From: a virus
IMG/VR virus record: IMGVR_UViG_3300046007_009543
Span: 30,717-94,716 of that record
Length of the DNA stretch: 64,000 bases
Strand: one strand, 5' to 3'
Shown: positions 7,787-16,824 of the stretch, piece by piece
Layout: the number at the start of each line of letters is the position of its first letter
Numbering within the stretch: position 1 is the first letter of the stretch
Position numbers and translations under genes: made by a program
Notes under the pieces: generated by a model
Told to the model about the DNA's origin: nothing
What the model saw: the letters and a program-made list of their open reading frames with translations, nothing else
The model's database searches: none

Positions 7787-8636
7787 TCGCTTTAGTTAGT
7801 TCTTCTAAAAGTGCATAGTATTGTAATAAATTAACTAGATCATCATTATCTATCTTAGATAATTTACCTAATGGGGTTAACATGTTGTTAACTTCTGTTA
7901 ATTTAATTTGAATTGCTTTATCCGAAACTTTTTTACACAAATTGCTTAATTCAGACTTAATCTCAGTTATTTTAGTATTATAAAATTCTTTTAATTTCGG
8001 TGTTGAATCTATTGAATTGATAAATTCTTTTAATACCATTTTTTGTGATGTATTTAATGATTCGTATTTACCATTAAATTTTTCTAACATTACACGATAC
8101 GTTAAAATACGTAAATCTTTATCATATGTTTGAAATTCAGTCATCAAATCATCTTCTACTTTTTGTTTATCGATTGATTTTGTTGTTAATGTTTCTAATA
8201 TTATAATTTTATTATCAATTATTTGGTCTGGATTTGATAAGTTTTCGCTATTATATATTTCTAATAATGTATATAATGCTGCTTGTGATTTATAACTAGG
8301 TAATTTTGTTTTAAAAAATTCATCTAAATTATAATGACTAGCTATCTCTTTAATTATATTATATTTTTGTCTTTTTAATGCTCCTCTATTTAAATTTTTA
8401 GAGGACTCAATTATAGAATTAATTACTACCTCAGCTTTACCCTCAGTAAGATTTTTATGTTTAGAAAGTGTTTCATATAATTTATATTCTCTTCCTAATT
8501 CTGTTTTAACAAAGTATTTTTTTAAAATTTTAGTAGCTTTAGAATCAACACCAGATAATGTATCAGCGGTAATTTGTCTTACTAAAAGTTCAAACAGTAT
8601 TCCTGTATTTTTGTACTTTGAGTGTTTAATATTCAT
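7767..8636 (-). CDS. Helical head-module protein downstream of the portal
   Basis: A 289-residue, almost entirely helical and lysine-rich protein beginning MNIKHSKYKNTGILFELLVRQITADTL with the residues of a conserved N-terminal helix. Proteins of this look occur beside the portal gene in marine T4-like phages, without known function as far as I recall. Its last 20 bases overlap the following gene. A TATTTATAA motif lies 13 bases upstream of the start. Confidence 0.7.
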   Translation of the reverse strand: MNIKHSKYKNTGILFELLVRQITADTLSGVDSKATKILKKYFVKTELGREYKLYETLSKHKNLTEGKAEVVINSIIESSKNLNRGALKRQKYNIIKEIASHYNLDEFFKTKLPSYKSQAALYTLLEIYNSENLSNPDQIIDNKIIILETLTTKSIDKQKVEDDLMTEFQTYDKDLRILTYRVMLEKFNGKYESLNTSQKMVLKEFINSIDSTPKLKEFYNTKITEIKSELSNLCKKVSDKAIQIKLTEVNNMLTPLGKLSKIDNDDLVNLLQYYALLEELTKANVQVQI

Positions 8637-8649
8637 TCTTGAGATTTTG

Positions 8650-8658
8650 TTATAAATA
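8650..8658 (-). promoter_or_regulatory. Late-type promoter motif TATTTATAA
   Basis: Coding-strand TATTTATAA lies 13 bases upstream of the 289-residue head gene. Confidence 0.55.
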
Positions 8659-8669
8659 TATAATAATTT

Positions 8670-10562
8670 TTATTCTTTTAATCTAGATTCATCTAATAAT
8701 GATTCTCCTGCTGAGTCTCTTTCAATAGATACTTTTTTACCTAAACTTTCAATTAATGTTTTATTTTTAAGGTAGACTTGTTTTGCCTCTAATGCTAACG
8801 GTGAACCACCTTTATATTGAGGACGAATTGAATCAGATTCGTTATCATCTTTTTTCATTCCTTGAACACCTAATCTGTCTTTTCCTAAGAAATCATCTTG
8901 TGTATTTCTATCAGTTACTTTTTCTTTTGGTCTTCCTAATGGTACTTTTTCATCATATCCATCAGGTACACTAGTTTCTTCATATCTACCTCTACCATAA
9001 AGTGAAGCTAGATCGTGTGGTGTACCATATGATTTACCTGTTTCTTTAGGATCATTACCTTCTTCAAATAATTGATTATATCTAAATGCACGTTTTTGGT
9101 CTTCAGCTACTAAATCTCTATATTCATCAAATTGATCTTGACTGAAGTGGAATATATTATCGTAAATCCAATCTGTAGGTAATAATTTAGCATCCATTAT
9201 TGATTTAGCTAATTCTACCTTTTGAGTTAATAATGCAATTTTTTCCTGATCATAGATAATAGATGGAGTAGTTAAATCTAATTCAAAATTAGTTAATTCT
9301 TCACCTGTGTAACCTTGGGCATATAAATGTACAAGCGCAATTTTATATAATTCAGATAAGGTAATACGTTGTATACGGTCAATTGTGCGTGCAAAACGAA
9401 TATCTTCAGCTGCTAATGTTGCTTTACCTGTTAAATCTTTTTCATACCCCATAAAAGCTTTAGGTACTTTTAAAGCAGCAAATAATTTATCTCTTAAATA
9501 TTCTACGTCTTGAATACCATCGTAAGTTAAACCTGGTGTAGTTTCTATTTTTGTTGTTTGATCATTACCTCTGATTGGGATATAAAAATCTTCTAACATG
9601 TTTTGCATGTTATATTTTAAATTATATTCACCTGTTTGGCTATCCATTAATGGAGTACGTTTCATTGTAGTGATAGTTTTCTGCATGAAGTTTTCTACTT
9701 CATTTGGTGGAATTGATCCAACATTGATATAAAATATTCTTCTATCTGGTGAACGAGAAATTCTATGAATTAACATAGCATCTTCCATTAAAACATATTG
9801 TTTAAAAATACGACGAGCTGGTTCTAGATATGAACGACCATAAGGAAGATAGTTAACATCAGTTAATAATCTAAAATGAGCCATTTCATAGTTTTCAAAA
9901 AATATACCTGGTTGATTATCAAATGTTCCAATATTTGGCGTACCATAGTAACCTGATCCTCCAGCATAAATACCTTCAGGTGCATATTTAAATCTTACTG
10001 AGTTTGGACGTTCTTTATCATAGTTTTCTTGTCTTTCAATATGAAATGCTGTGTAAGGTATTACATTATATACACCATATTTTTCAGCAATTTCCATTTT
10101 TAAGAAAAAGTCACCATATTTACACATTTGGCGAATCCAAGACCATAAATTAAATTCGATATTTAATACATCATAAAATAAATTATAAAGTATTTGTTGA
10201 ACATCCTCGTTACTACTTCTGATTTGGAGTACTTCTCCCATGTCATTTTTTAACGTACATTCATCAGCAATAATATCAAGAGCAGAAGCTACAATAGCAT
10301 CATAATCCATATTATCGTAATCTGAGTAAGTCATTGTACGTAAGTACTGCCAGTTTACGTTTAATTGAGAACCTAATAATGATGTTGTTGATGGTGAATA
10401 TAGACGATTATATCTATCTACTAATGAATTTGTTGCTATATCTCCGGAACGTTGAATGGAATCAACATCCATTACTTTTAATTGATTGCCTCCTTGATTA
10501 CGAATAATTACATCTGTAGAAAATAATCTTTGTAATCGGGTAAATAAACTTTTATCAGCCAT
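8670..10562 (-). CDS. 20: Portal protein, T4 gp20-like
   Basis: A 630-residue protein with the gp20 pattern: an N-terminal DYDNMDYDAIVASALDI segment near residues 80-97, WSWIRQMCKYGDFFLK near 140-155, and the conserved middle containing ILMHRISR-like text (LIHRISRSPDRRIFYINVG near 263-282) and KVPKAFMGYEKDLTGKATLA near 365-385. Twelve copies form the portal ring, through which DNA enters and to which the neck attaches. It follows the terminase gene and precedes the head cluster, as in T4-like genomes. The C-terminal 100 residues are hydrophilic and variable. Confidence 0.93.
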   Translation of the reverse strand: MADKSLFTRLQRLFSTDVIIRNQGGNQLKVMDVDSIQRSGDIATNSLVDRYNRLYSPSTTSLLGSQLNVNWQYLRTMTYSDYDNMDYDAIVASALDIIADECTLKNDMGEVLQIRSSNEDVQQILYNLFYDVLNIEFNLWSWIRQMCKYGDFFLKMEIAEKYGVYNVIPYTAFHIERQENYDKERPNSVRFKYAPEGIYAGGSGYYGTPNIGTFDNQPGIFFENYEMAHFRLLTDVNYLPYGRSYLEPARRIFKQYVLMEDAMLIHRISRSPDRRIFYINVGSIPPNEVENFMQKTITTMKRTPLMDSQTGEYNLKYNMQNMLEDFYIPIRGNDQTTKIETTPGLTYDGIQDVEYLRDKLFAALKVPKAFMGYEKDLTGKATLAAEDIRFARTIDRIQRITLSELYKIALVHLYAQGYTGEELTNFELDLTTPSIIYDQEKIALLTQKVELAKSIMDAKLLPTDWIYDNIFHFSQDQFDEYRDLVAEDQKRAFRYNQLFEEGNDPKETGKSYGTPHDLASLYGRGRYEETSVPDGYDEKVPLGRPKEKVTDRNTQDDFLGKDRLGVQGMKKDDNESDSIRPQYKGGSPLALEAKQVYLKNKTLIESLGKKVSIERDSAGESLLDESRLKE

Positions 10563-10580
10563 TTTTTATTTTGTTATATG

Positions 10581-10589
10581 TTATAAATA
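10581..10589 (-). promoter_or_regulatory. Late-type promoter motif TATTTATAA
   Basis: Coding-strand TATTTATAA lies 18 bases upstream of the portal gene and directly abuts the terminase stop. Confidence 0.55.
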
Positions 10590-12155
10590 TTATAATAACC
10601 AATTAATATTCTCCATTCCATCTTTTGTTTGCATAGCATATGGATTTTGAATTTGGTTAGAATTATATCCTCCATTATACGATACTTTTTTCATACTACC
10701 AAGAGTAGCTCGAGTAAGATCATGAGATTGTTGTTGGAATTTTAATGAAGTATCTCTTAAATACATTGCTATACCAAACGGCATGACTAAATCATCATTG
10801 TATCCTGTTTGTGCTTCTGCTCTACCATTTTTCCATACAAATACTTTCATTTCCTCTAATAAACGTTTTGAACGAATTGTTACTGATTTATCACCAATAT
10901 ATTCTCTAAATTTATTAATTACTAAAGGTCTTGTTTTTAAGGACATTGTAAAACCAGGTGTAACATTTGTACTGTTTTCAAATTGATTAAAATAAGAATC
11001 TACAGTTAATGTATCTGATTTAGGAGAATAGTAAATGTTTGAATATCCTCTTTCTAATACAGAATCTATTGTAGCCCAACCAATTGAAGCATTTTCAATT
11101 ACTAATAATCCCATATTATATTCTGTAGCTATTGCTACTAATAAATAACCAAATTCTTTTGGTGGTAGTTGTCCTCTATATTCGGCTATTTGTGTATTTG
11201 TAGCTATATCCATAACATGAAATGTAGAATAATCTTTACCGTCTCCTCTAGCTACGTCAGCTATTATCATATATTCTCTTGAATAATCAGCTACTTCCCA
11301 TATCCATAAATTTTGATCTGCTCCTCTACGTTCTAATGGTTCTTGTATTGTTGTTTGATTTATAAATTCAACCCATTCAGGAAAAAACACAACATCACCT
11401 GATGTACTAAAATCGCAATCACACTCTTGTGCTGCTAATCTAGGATCTCCTAATAATTCGTCTTGACGTTTTCTCCATTCCTCATTTCGTTCTGGATGTA
11501 CGAACCAAGGTAGTTTGATAGGTAAAAAGTCGTTTTCCTTGTTCTCTGCTGATACCCATGTCTTGTGAAACCAGTTTCCAGTTCCATAAGGTGTTGATAG
11601 AACAATTGCTCCACCACCCGTTGCTAATGTTTGTTGTGCTGATGCCCATATTTCTCCAATTTGTTCAATAAATGCTGCTTCATCGACTATTAGTAAAGAT
11701 ACTGCTTCTGAACGACCTGCATCTGATGATGCTGAAGTTGCTTTGATTTGAGATCCATTACTTAATCGTAGTGTTAATTTGTTATTTTCTTCTGCTGTTA
11801 TTTTTAACCAAGAAGGTAAGTTATCAAACATGAATTTAACTTTCGTTACCATGTTTTTTGCTGTTTCTTGCTTAGTTGCAATACAAAGTACGTTTTTGTC
11901 TTTATGAAACAACATTAGCCACAAGGAATAACCTGCGGCTAAAGTAGATATACCTAATTGTCTTGATTTTAGTACTATTGAATATGGATTATCTCTCCAT
12001 AAATGTAATACTTTATCTTGAAACGGGTATAAATTGAATATTACTCTACCTCTTTGTGGGTGTTGAATATTACAATATTTTTTCATAAAGTGAGCCGGAT
12101 CTTGGGAACACTTTATATATTCTTCTCTTATAATTGCTTTTAAATCTTGACTCAT
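10590..12155 (-). CDS. 17: Terminase large subunit, T4 gp17-like
   Basis: A 521-residue packaging ATPase/nuclease. The ATPase domain shows a Walker A-type KSRQLGIST near residues 62-70 and a Walker B LLIVDEAAFIE near 153-163; the C-terminal nuclease domain has IADVARGDGKDYSTF near 297-311 with the first catalytic aspartate, and a later conserved DD pair (YNDDLV). The length is close to other gp17 proteins. It powers DNA translocation through the portal and cuts the concatemer. The downstream portal gene starts 27 bases after its stop. Confidence 0.95.
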   Translation of the reverse strand: MSQDLKAIIREEYIKCSQDPAHFMKKYCNIQHPQRGRVIFNLYPFQDKVLHLWRDNPYSIVLKSRQLGISTLAAGYSLWLMLFHKDKNVLCIATKQETAKNMVTKVKFMFDNLPSWLKITAEENNKLTLRLSNGSQIKATSASSDAGRSEAVSLLIVDEAAFIEQIGEIWASAQQTLATGGGAIVLSTPYGTGNWFHKTWVSAENKENDFLPIKLPWFVHPERNEEWRKRQDELLGDPRLAAQECDCDFSTSGDVVFFPEWVEFINQTTIQEPLERRGADQNLWIWEVADYSREYMIIADVARGDGKDYSTFHVMDIATNTQIAEYRGQLPPKEFGYLLVAIATEYNMGLLVIENASIGWATIDSVLERGYSNIYYSPKSDTLTVDSYFNQFENSTNVTPGFTMSLKTRPLVINKFREYIGDKSVTIRSKRLLEEMKVFVWKNGRAEAQTGYNDDLVMPFGIAMYLRDTSLKFQQQSHDLTRATLGSMKKVSYNGGYNSNQIQNPYAMQTKDGMENINWLL

Positions 12156-12195
12156 ATATTATATTATTGTCTAATATAAATATATACAAGAAATT

Positions 12196-12774
12196 TTACT
12201 TCAATATTTGCCAGTAAATTCCAGCTTTAATAATTGGTTGAACTTGGTTTGTTACTCCAACCCCTAAACCATATATTGTTTTACCTTTATGTTCATATAA
12301 ACCATTTAAAGATATAAAACCACTATTTTTTCCTATACCAACTGATGGTCCAACAAATAATGCATTTTTTCTAACCATTTCTTTAGTTATAATACTAGTT
12401 ATTGTTTTACGTTTAACACTTAAATTAACACTTTTTTCTAGTTTATATAATGGATCTTGACTGTATATTTTATATAATACAAATAATCTTGTTGAATCAT
12501 TTATAACCGAGATTGTGTCTTCAGTTAATGTAACATAACCATAAACTGGGTATGGGATAGAATCTATTAAAGTATCATGAGTATGGATTGTTATTTTCTT
12601 CCATTTTGGTTTTGTAATTGTATCATGAATACTAAGAGTATCCCATTTTGATGTCTCAATATATTGAGTATCAGAATTGCCTGTTGGAATAAATTTACCA
12701 TCTCCACATTTAGTCATGAAAATAATTATAGCCACTAACGCGGCTATAATAATATAAGAGATTTTAATTTTCAT
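12196..12774 (-). CDS. Membrane-anchored envelope protein, lipobox-like N-terminus
   Basis: A 192-residue protein starting MKIKISYIIIAALVAIIIFMTKCGDG: a hydrophobic segment with a Cys at residue 23 preceded by MTK, which is only a weak lipobox. The middle has a repeated DTI/DTL pattern common in Bacteroidota phage membrane proteins. The C-terminal 60 residues are Gly- and aromatic-rich alternating strands. It might be a spanin-like or outer-membrane-facing protein, but it is far from the endolysin gene at 55.4 kb. Its start overlaps nothing; the next gene upstream ends one base away. Confidence 0.65.
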   Translation of the reverse strand: MKIKISYIIIAALVAIIIFMTKCGDGKFIPTGNSDTQYIETSKWDTLSIHDTITKPKWKKITIHTHDTLIDSIPYPVYGYVTLTEDTISVINDSTRLFVLYKIYSQDPLYKLEKSVNLSVKRKTITSIITKEMVRKNALFVGPSVGIGKNSGFISLNGLYEHKGKTIYGLGVGVTNQVQPIIKAGIYWQILK

Positions 12775-12775
12775 A

Positions 12776-13012
12776 TTATTCTCCTCTTAATTTTTTGATT
12801 ATTTTAGACTTATCTTCTTCTAATGGTGTTACACTAGCAATGTTTGGGTTTTTAGATTTAAAATCAGTCATATCTTTTGTATTTGAAAAAGACGCTACTG
12901 TTTTCTTACCTGTTTTACCTGTAATTTCAGCACCAATAGCCTCATTTACGTCTTCAGATAATATTTCTGAAATATATTTTTTAATTTCTAGTTTTAGGTC
13001 AGATTTTTTCAT
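12776..13012 (-). CDS. Small protein with candidate capsid-targeting N-terminus
   Basis: A 78-residue protein. The ATG at 13012 (MKKSDLKLEIKKYISEILSE) is preferred because the ATG six bases earlier lies inside a TATTTATGG motif. The first 20 residues form an amphipathic helix ending in L-S-E, the pattern shared by many proteins of this window. The rest (AEITGKTGKKTVASFSNTK and on) is short and of unknown function. Confidence 0.65.
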   Translation of the reverse strand: MKKSDLKLEIKKYISEILSEDVNEAIGAEITGKTGKKTVASFSNTKDMTDFKSKNPNIASVTPLEEDKSKIIKKLRGE

Positions 13013-13023
13013 GACCATAAATA

Positions 13024-13548
13024 TTATGAAAATAGTGCCTCTTTAATGGTTGTTATTCTATCTTCAGTAGTACCTTTTACCTCAATTAATTTAACAGGAG
13101 TCCATTCTACTAACATTTCCTTAATAACTTTATCTATTTTATCTCTGTATTCTGAGTCAGTAGTTCTAACTCCATTATCTTCAATTTCAATACCTTCAGG
13201 AGATACATAAATTATAACATCATATTCTTTATGTAATTGCATTATTAATTGAACAAATGTTTCTCTAATCCACCACTCAATAGATTTGGCACTTAATGTA
13301 AAAGCACTAACATCATAAACTGTTCTATCAGTTATAATATTTTCTTTCATTAATTCTAATGAACGTTCAGCAGCAAATACTAATTGACCTTTAAAAGTTG
13401 AATCACTATTTAAAGCAATACCTTGATCTCTTAAATATTTTGAACGCTCAGTTGCTATTTCATAATCAGCAAATTCAGGTAATTCCTTAAGCGCATTTAC
13501 AAGTGTAGTTTTTCCTACACTTACTGTTCCACATAATCCTATTTTCAT
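13024..13548 (-). CDS. NadR/AAA_28-like P-loop nucleotide kinase
   Basis: A 174-residue P-loop protein. The ATG at 13548 gives MKIGLCGTVSVGKTTL, with Walker A GTVSVGKT close to the start, and lies just after the stop of the 83-residue gene; a longer upstream reading overlaps that gene and is unlikely. Further motifs are ATERSKYLRDQG, QLVFAAERSLEL and ITDRTVYDVSAFT, typical of the NadR kinase domain/AAA_28 family that phosphorylates ribosylnicotinamide or related nucleosides. A role in nucleotide or NAD metabolism during infection is inferred. Confidence 0.75.
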   Translation of the reverse strand: MKIGLCGTVSVGKTTLVNALKELPEFADYEIATERSKYLRDQGIALNSDSTFKGQLVFAAERSLELMKENIITDRTVYDVSAFTLSAKSIEWWIRETFVQLIMQLHKEYDVIIYVSPEGIEIEDNGVRTTDSEYRDKIDKVIKEMLVEWTPVKLIEVKGTTEDRITTIKEALFS

Positions 13549-13549
13549 A

Positions 13550-13801
13550 TTAAAACCTATTTGTTCCTCCTTTATTAGCTGATTGTTTATACCATGGAAG
13601 ACCCTGTCTATTTTTACGAGCTTCTTTCCAAGCATCTTCACTATATTTTATACCATGAATATAATATTCTCTTTTACGATTATCACCCTCAGGTATTAAA
13701 GCTGGTCCTTCCCAGCTATGCAAACAGTTTTCCCAAATATATGCTATTGTTCCATCAGCCTTAGTTAATTTTCTCGAAGGTTTCCACTTATTATTTTCCA
13801 T
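13550..13801 (-). CDS. Small conserved phage protein; possible 3' part of a split gene
   Basis: An 83-residue protein containing AYIWENCLHSWEGPALIPEG, which resembles the short LHxxxGPA repeats of marine phage proteins, and ending LPWYKQSANKGGTNRF. It begins inside the 3' end of the homing endonuclease gene (36-base overlap). A 19-residue open frame lies on the other side of that endonuclease (14465-14524), so the endonuclease may have split an older gene here. Confidence 0.6.
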   Translation of the reverse strand: MENNKWKPSRKLTKADGTIAYIWENCLHSWEGPALIPEGDNRKREYYIHGIKYSEDAWKEARKNRQGLPWYKQSANKGGTNRF

Positions 13802-14442
13802 ATTGATTTTTTATATATTTTATTATTTTTAAATGAATTATATATAGATGATATACTAAATTCTTTTTTTAATTCTTCCAATCCATCCCACTCTTTAATA
13901 ATATTTCCTTCTATGTCATATTGTATAAAAAGAGATTTATTTCTACCCACATTCCAACTTATTTTTCTATTTTTTCCCCTACTTATACCTTTGTTACTTT
14001 TTCCAATTTTTTCAGCTAAACCTTCTTTCATTAATTTACTCAAATTAATGCCATATTCTTTAGGTTTAGGTTTTTGATTTTTTAATCCTATATTTCTTTT
14101 ACTTTCCTCAGTATGCTTAGGTTTACCTTTATATTCTTTTATATAATTTAATCTAGCTTCTTCATATGTCCTAGATGATGGTATATATCTTCTCATATTT
14201 TTATTACCATTAAAACACATTCTCCAAAAGGCAGCAGCTAATGATTTATTTTTATATTCTTTATATAACAACCAATGAGCTATAAAATGTTCTCTTGCTG
14301 TTAATTTAATTATATTTTCTTTATCATTTGTTCCACCCATACATTTTGGTATTATATGGTGTTTTTCATAATATTGATTTAAATCTAAAACTCTATTTCT
14401 TCTAGTTTCTATTAAATTATTATAATGTTTTTTATAATTCAT
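13765..14442 (-). CDS. HNH homing endonuclease with NUMOD domains
   Basis: A 225-residue protein. The N-terminal HNH core reads YEKHHIIPKCMGGTND followed by ENIIKLTAREHFIAHWLL. A NUMOD3-like segment (KHTEESKRNIGLKNQ) near 115-130 and a NUMOD1-like segment (YDIEGNIIKEWDGLEELKKEF) in its two halves near 180-200 are DNA-binding modules of mobile phage endonucleases. It is more AT-rich and lysine-rich than its neighbours, as usual for such elements, and it overlaps the flanking 83-residue gene. A TATTTATTAA motif lies upstream. Confidence 0.85.
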   Translation of the reverse strand: MNYKKHYNNLIETRRNRVLDLNQYYEKHHIIPKCMGGTNDKENIIKLTAREHFIAHWLLYKEYKNKSLAAAFWRMCFNGNKNMRRYIPSSRTYEEARLNYIKEYKGKPKHTEESKRNIGLKNQKPKPKEYGINLSKLMKEGLAEKIGKSNKGISRGKNRKISWNVGRNKSLFIQYDIEGNIIKEWDGLEELKKEFSISSIYNSFKNNKIYKKSIWKIISGNLREN

Positions 14443-14464
14443 ATATTTTATTTATTAATAAATA

Positions 14465-14524
14465 TTATAAAATATAAAAATCTTCCCAGTTGTAAAATTT
14501 ACTTGCTTCAAACTTTTTACTCAT
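14465..14524 (-). pseudogene. 19-codon open frame, possible 5' exon or remnant
   Basis: ATG at 14524 begins MSKKFEASKFYNWEDFYIL and stops at 14465. It is 17 bases downstream of the oxidoreductase in genome coordinates but precedes the homing endonuclease in transcription order. With the 83-residue gene on the other side it could be the front of a gene interrupted by the endonuclease (or by an intron carrying it). Evidence is positional only. Confidence 0.3.
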
Positions 14525-14541
14525 AATTATAATATACGAAA

Positions 14542-15882
14542 TTAATTTTTATTTACCAAACTTTCTGCTACATAAATTCCATGTGCACCACTAACAGTTA
14601 TCCCGCGCGCTGATAAAGCATCACCTACAAAATGTACATTTGGATATTCATTTAATGATAAATCTGTGTAATTTACTAATGGTTCAGGAGATAAGTATTT
14701 TACTTCAGGAATATACATTCCCCAATCATCTCCAAATTCAAATATTTTATTCATATCTTCAATGAATTTTTCTATATGTTCAAAATAACCACCCATAGCA
14801 TTTCTAATATTATCTAGTGAATGTTCAGATATTTCCCAAGCTGATACTGTTGTACCTTCTGATGTTAATCCTGGTTTACGAGTCATATTAGGTGAGTAAT
14901 ATAATCCTGTTTTATTGGCTTGACATGATTCTACTACCTTTCTTGACCATTCAAACGGATTTTCAATACCTTTAATTTCCATTAAAATACCAAAATTGGT
15001 CATATCGTTTCTAAATTCCTCACCTTTTTTAGCATGACCATTGTAACTAATATCACCATATGTTTCTTCAACAGCTACATAAGCTGCATTATTGTTAGTA
15101 CAGAATGATCTTAAAGATACATTATCAAACTTCTGATATAGTTTAAAATCATAACTTATATCAATTAATTTTTGAAAATATTTTTGTGGTGCTTCAAAAC
15201 GTACTCCAATTTGAACTGATTTAGGTTCATTAGGTAATTTATAATCATTAGCTAATTTTTGAGCAAAATCAATACCTGATTTGCCTACTGCAAATATTAA
15301 AGTATCATAATGGTGAGTATCAAAATGTTCTCCTTTTTCGTTTATCCATTTACCATAACATGTTCCTCCAGTAAATAGAGGATCATCATTATTAAAATCA
15401 ATCTTAATTATTTCAGTCCCCCAATGAAAATCTACTCCTTTATCAACTAAATATTGATACCATGCTTTAGCAATTTCATGTAAATAATTTGAACCTATAT
15501 GCCATACAGGAAACATTCTTAAACCAAAATATGGTTTAATAAAATCAGGTTCTGTTTGTGGATCTGACATAAATATTTCTTCTGGTTTTGGGTGGAAACG
15601 TCTAAAGTTACTAATAACTTGATCCATCAATTCCATAGCTTTTTCCTCACCACAATATTTTGCTAATTGACCTCCGATTTCTGTGTGGTAAGTTAATTTA
15701 CCATCTGACCATCCTCCAGCTCCTAACATACCTGTCATTACCTCTTCAGGTAAGCGGTTATGTGGGTCATTACCTTTATCGATAATTGTGATTAACTCTC
15801 CAGGATAACCATTATCTACTAATTTAGTAGCAGCATTAATACCTGCTACACCGGCTCCTATAATTACTATTTTTTTATCCAT
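14542..15882 (-). CDS. FAD-dependent dehydrogenase (COG2509-like)
   Basis: A 446-residue flavoprotein. The N-terminus has the dinucleotide-binding motif IIGAGVAGINAA at 6-17 followed by an acidic residue after the second strand (IIDKG). AVGKSGIDFAQKL near 198-210 and QIGVRFEAPQKYF near 225-237 resemble the uncharacterised FAD-dependent dehydrogenases of COG2509, and the C-terminal HFVGDALSARGITVSGAHG is the second FAD-contact region. Substrate unknown. It is a metabolic gene carried between the head modules; a terminator lies upstream, so it probably has its own promoter in 15883-15900 or is read through. Confidence 0.8.
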   Translation of the reverse strand: MDKKIVIIGAGVAGINAATKLVDNGYPGELITIIDKGNDPHNRLPEEVMTGMLGAGGWSDGKLTYHTEIGGQLAKYCGEEKAMELMDQVISNFRRFHPKPEEIFMSDPQTEPDFIKPYFGLRMFPVWHIGSNYLHEIAKAWYQYLVDKGVDFHWGTEIIKIDFNNDDPLFTGGTCYGKWINEKGEHFDTHHYDTLIFAVGKSGIDFAQKLANDYKLPNEPKSVQIGVRFEAPQKYFQKLIDISYDFKLYQKFDNVSLRSFCTNNNAAYVAVEETYGDISYNGHAKKGEEFRNDMTNFGILMEIKGIENPFEWSRKVVESCQANKTGLYYSPNMTRKPGLTSEGTTVSAWEISEHSLDNIRNAMGGYFEHIEKFIEDMNKIFEFGDDWGMYIPEVKYLSPEPLVNYTDLSLNEYPNVHFVGDALSARGITVSGAHGIYVAESLVNKN

Positions 15883-15900
15883 ACTTTATATTAATATACG

Positions 15901-15935
15901 AAAAAAAAACTGTAACCCAAAATTGAGGTTACAGC
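15901..15935 (-). terminator. Strong terminator upstream of the FAD gene
   Basis: Minus strand CTGTAACC and GGTTACAG form an 8-bp stem with a nine-base loop, followed by nine T. It closes the transcript of the 16-21 kb cluster or of the small RNA described at 15901-15993. Confidence 0.9.
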
Positions 15936-15993
15936 TCTCTTAAAATTTTTGTTTAATCGAACAGGCTATAAATCTGTTCTGTAGTTTATTTAA
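15901..15993 (-). ncRNA. Candidate small late RNA with two hairpins
   Basis: The 128 bases between two genes hold, in transcription order, a TATTTATAA late motif (15994-16002), a hairpin GAACAG-loop-CTGTTC (about 15959-15980) and a strong terminator (15901-15935). No open frame of note lies between. This layout would yield a transcript of about 80-90 bases. It may instead be a leftover double terminator. Confidence 0.4.
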
Positions 15994-16002
15994 TTATAAA
16001 TA
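15994..16002 (-). promoter_or_regulatory. Late-type promoter motif before a non-coding stretch
   Basis: TATTTATAA on the minus strand with no protein start closer than 110 bases downstream; a hairpin and terminator intervene. Confidence 0.45.
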
Positions 16003-16010
16003 TGTTTAGT

Positions 16011-16820
16011 TTATTGGAGATTATCAAAATATTTTTTAGTATATACTGGAGATATTCTTTTTATTGTTGTTAATTTTCCTCCTTTAAGTACTGGTTTTGA
16101 GTTTTTAAAATCTACATCTACCCAATCTAATTTTCCTCTAGCATCTCCCATTCCCGCTTTTCCATTTGATGTATCTACTACTACTCCTTCTCCATAAATT
16201 TTATGATTAAAACTAGTATCTTTTCTATAAGCCATATTAACTTTGTATTCTACTGAGTCTTTTGACGGTGTTTTATTTACTTGTTGACTTTTTCCATATA
16301 ATTTATCAAGATCTATAATATAATCATAATTTGATGATTCTATAATTTTAACATTAGCATTACGAATTTCTTGTTCTATTTCAAGATTATGTGCTATTCT
16401 ATGTTCTAATTCAGTATTACTAATATCACTACTTAAAATTAAGGTAATAAGTTCATCTTTATTTACTACAGCATAATATAAATCTCCGTATTTTTTTCTT
16501 TCTTTATTTTTTTCTTGATAATCTACATACATAACAATAGGATATTTTTTACCATTACTAATTAATATTGGTTTAAATACTCTATATCCAACATAATATT
16601 TAAAGGACGATACTATATTTATTTTTTCTAGATTATTCAATCTATCAAGTATTTCTTTTTTTAAAATACTTATTAATTTAATGTTAGTTTCTTTGACATC
16701 ATAACCACCATAAGCTTCATCAGGGATTTTTATTCTAGATATATTTGTTCGTTGAAATTTTCTTTCAGTGTAATGCTTACGCTGTCCTAATTCCTTTAAA
16801 ATTTCAACTAAACTAATCAT
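16011..16820 (-). CDS. Head-associated protein candidate with C-terminal SH3/tudor-like domain
   Basis: A 269-residue protein starting MISLVEILKELGQRKHY, with an L-K-E candidate gp21 site at 8-10. The body is basic and of unknown family. The C-terminal 65 residues contain IYGEGVVVDTSNGK then LDWVDVDFKN and LTTIKRISPVY, a small beta-barrel pattern like the tudor-type domain at the end of UvrD/PcrA helicases (GxGxVxx...VxVxF). It starts 5 bases after the stop of the 572-residue gene. Late-module position and N-terminus suggest a packaged protein, by inference. Confidence 0.65.
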   Translation of the reverse strand: MISLVEILKELGQRKHYTERKFQRTNISRIKIPDEAYGGYDVKETNIKLISILKKEILDRLNNLEKINIVSSFKYYVGYRVFKPILISNGKKYPIVMYVDYQEKNKERKKYGDLYYAVVNKDELITLILSSDISNTELEHRIAHNLEIEQEIRNANVKIIESSNYDYIIDLDKLYGKSQQVNKTPSKDSVEYKVNMAYRKDTSFNHKIYGEGVVVDTSNGKAGMGDARGKLDWVDVDFKNSKPVLKGGKLTTIKRISPVYTKKYFDNLQ

Positions 16821-16824
16821 TTTA

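Noticed and set aside
12196-12774. Confident spanin assignment for the lipobox-like protein
   Set aside because: The lipobox is weak, the gene is far from the lysis genes, and the C-terminal beta region is not typical of a spanin.
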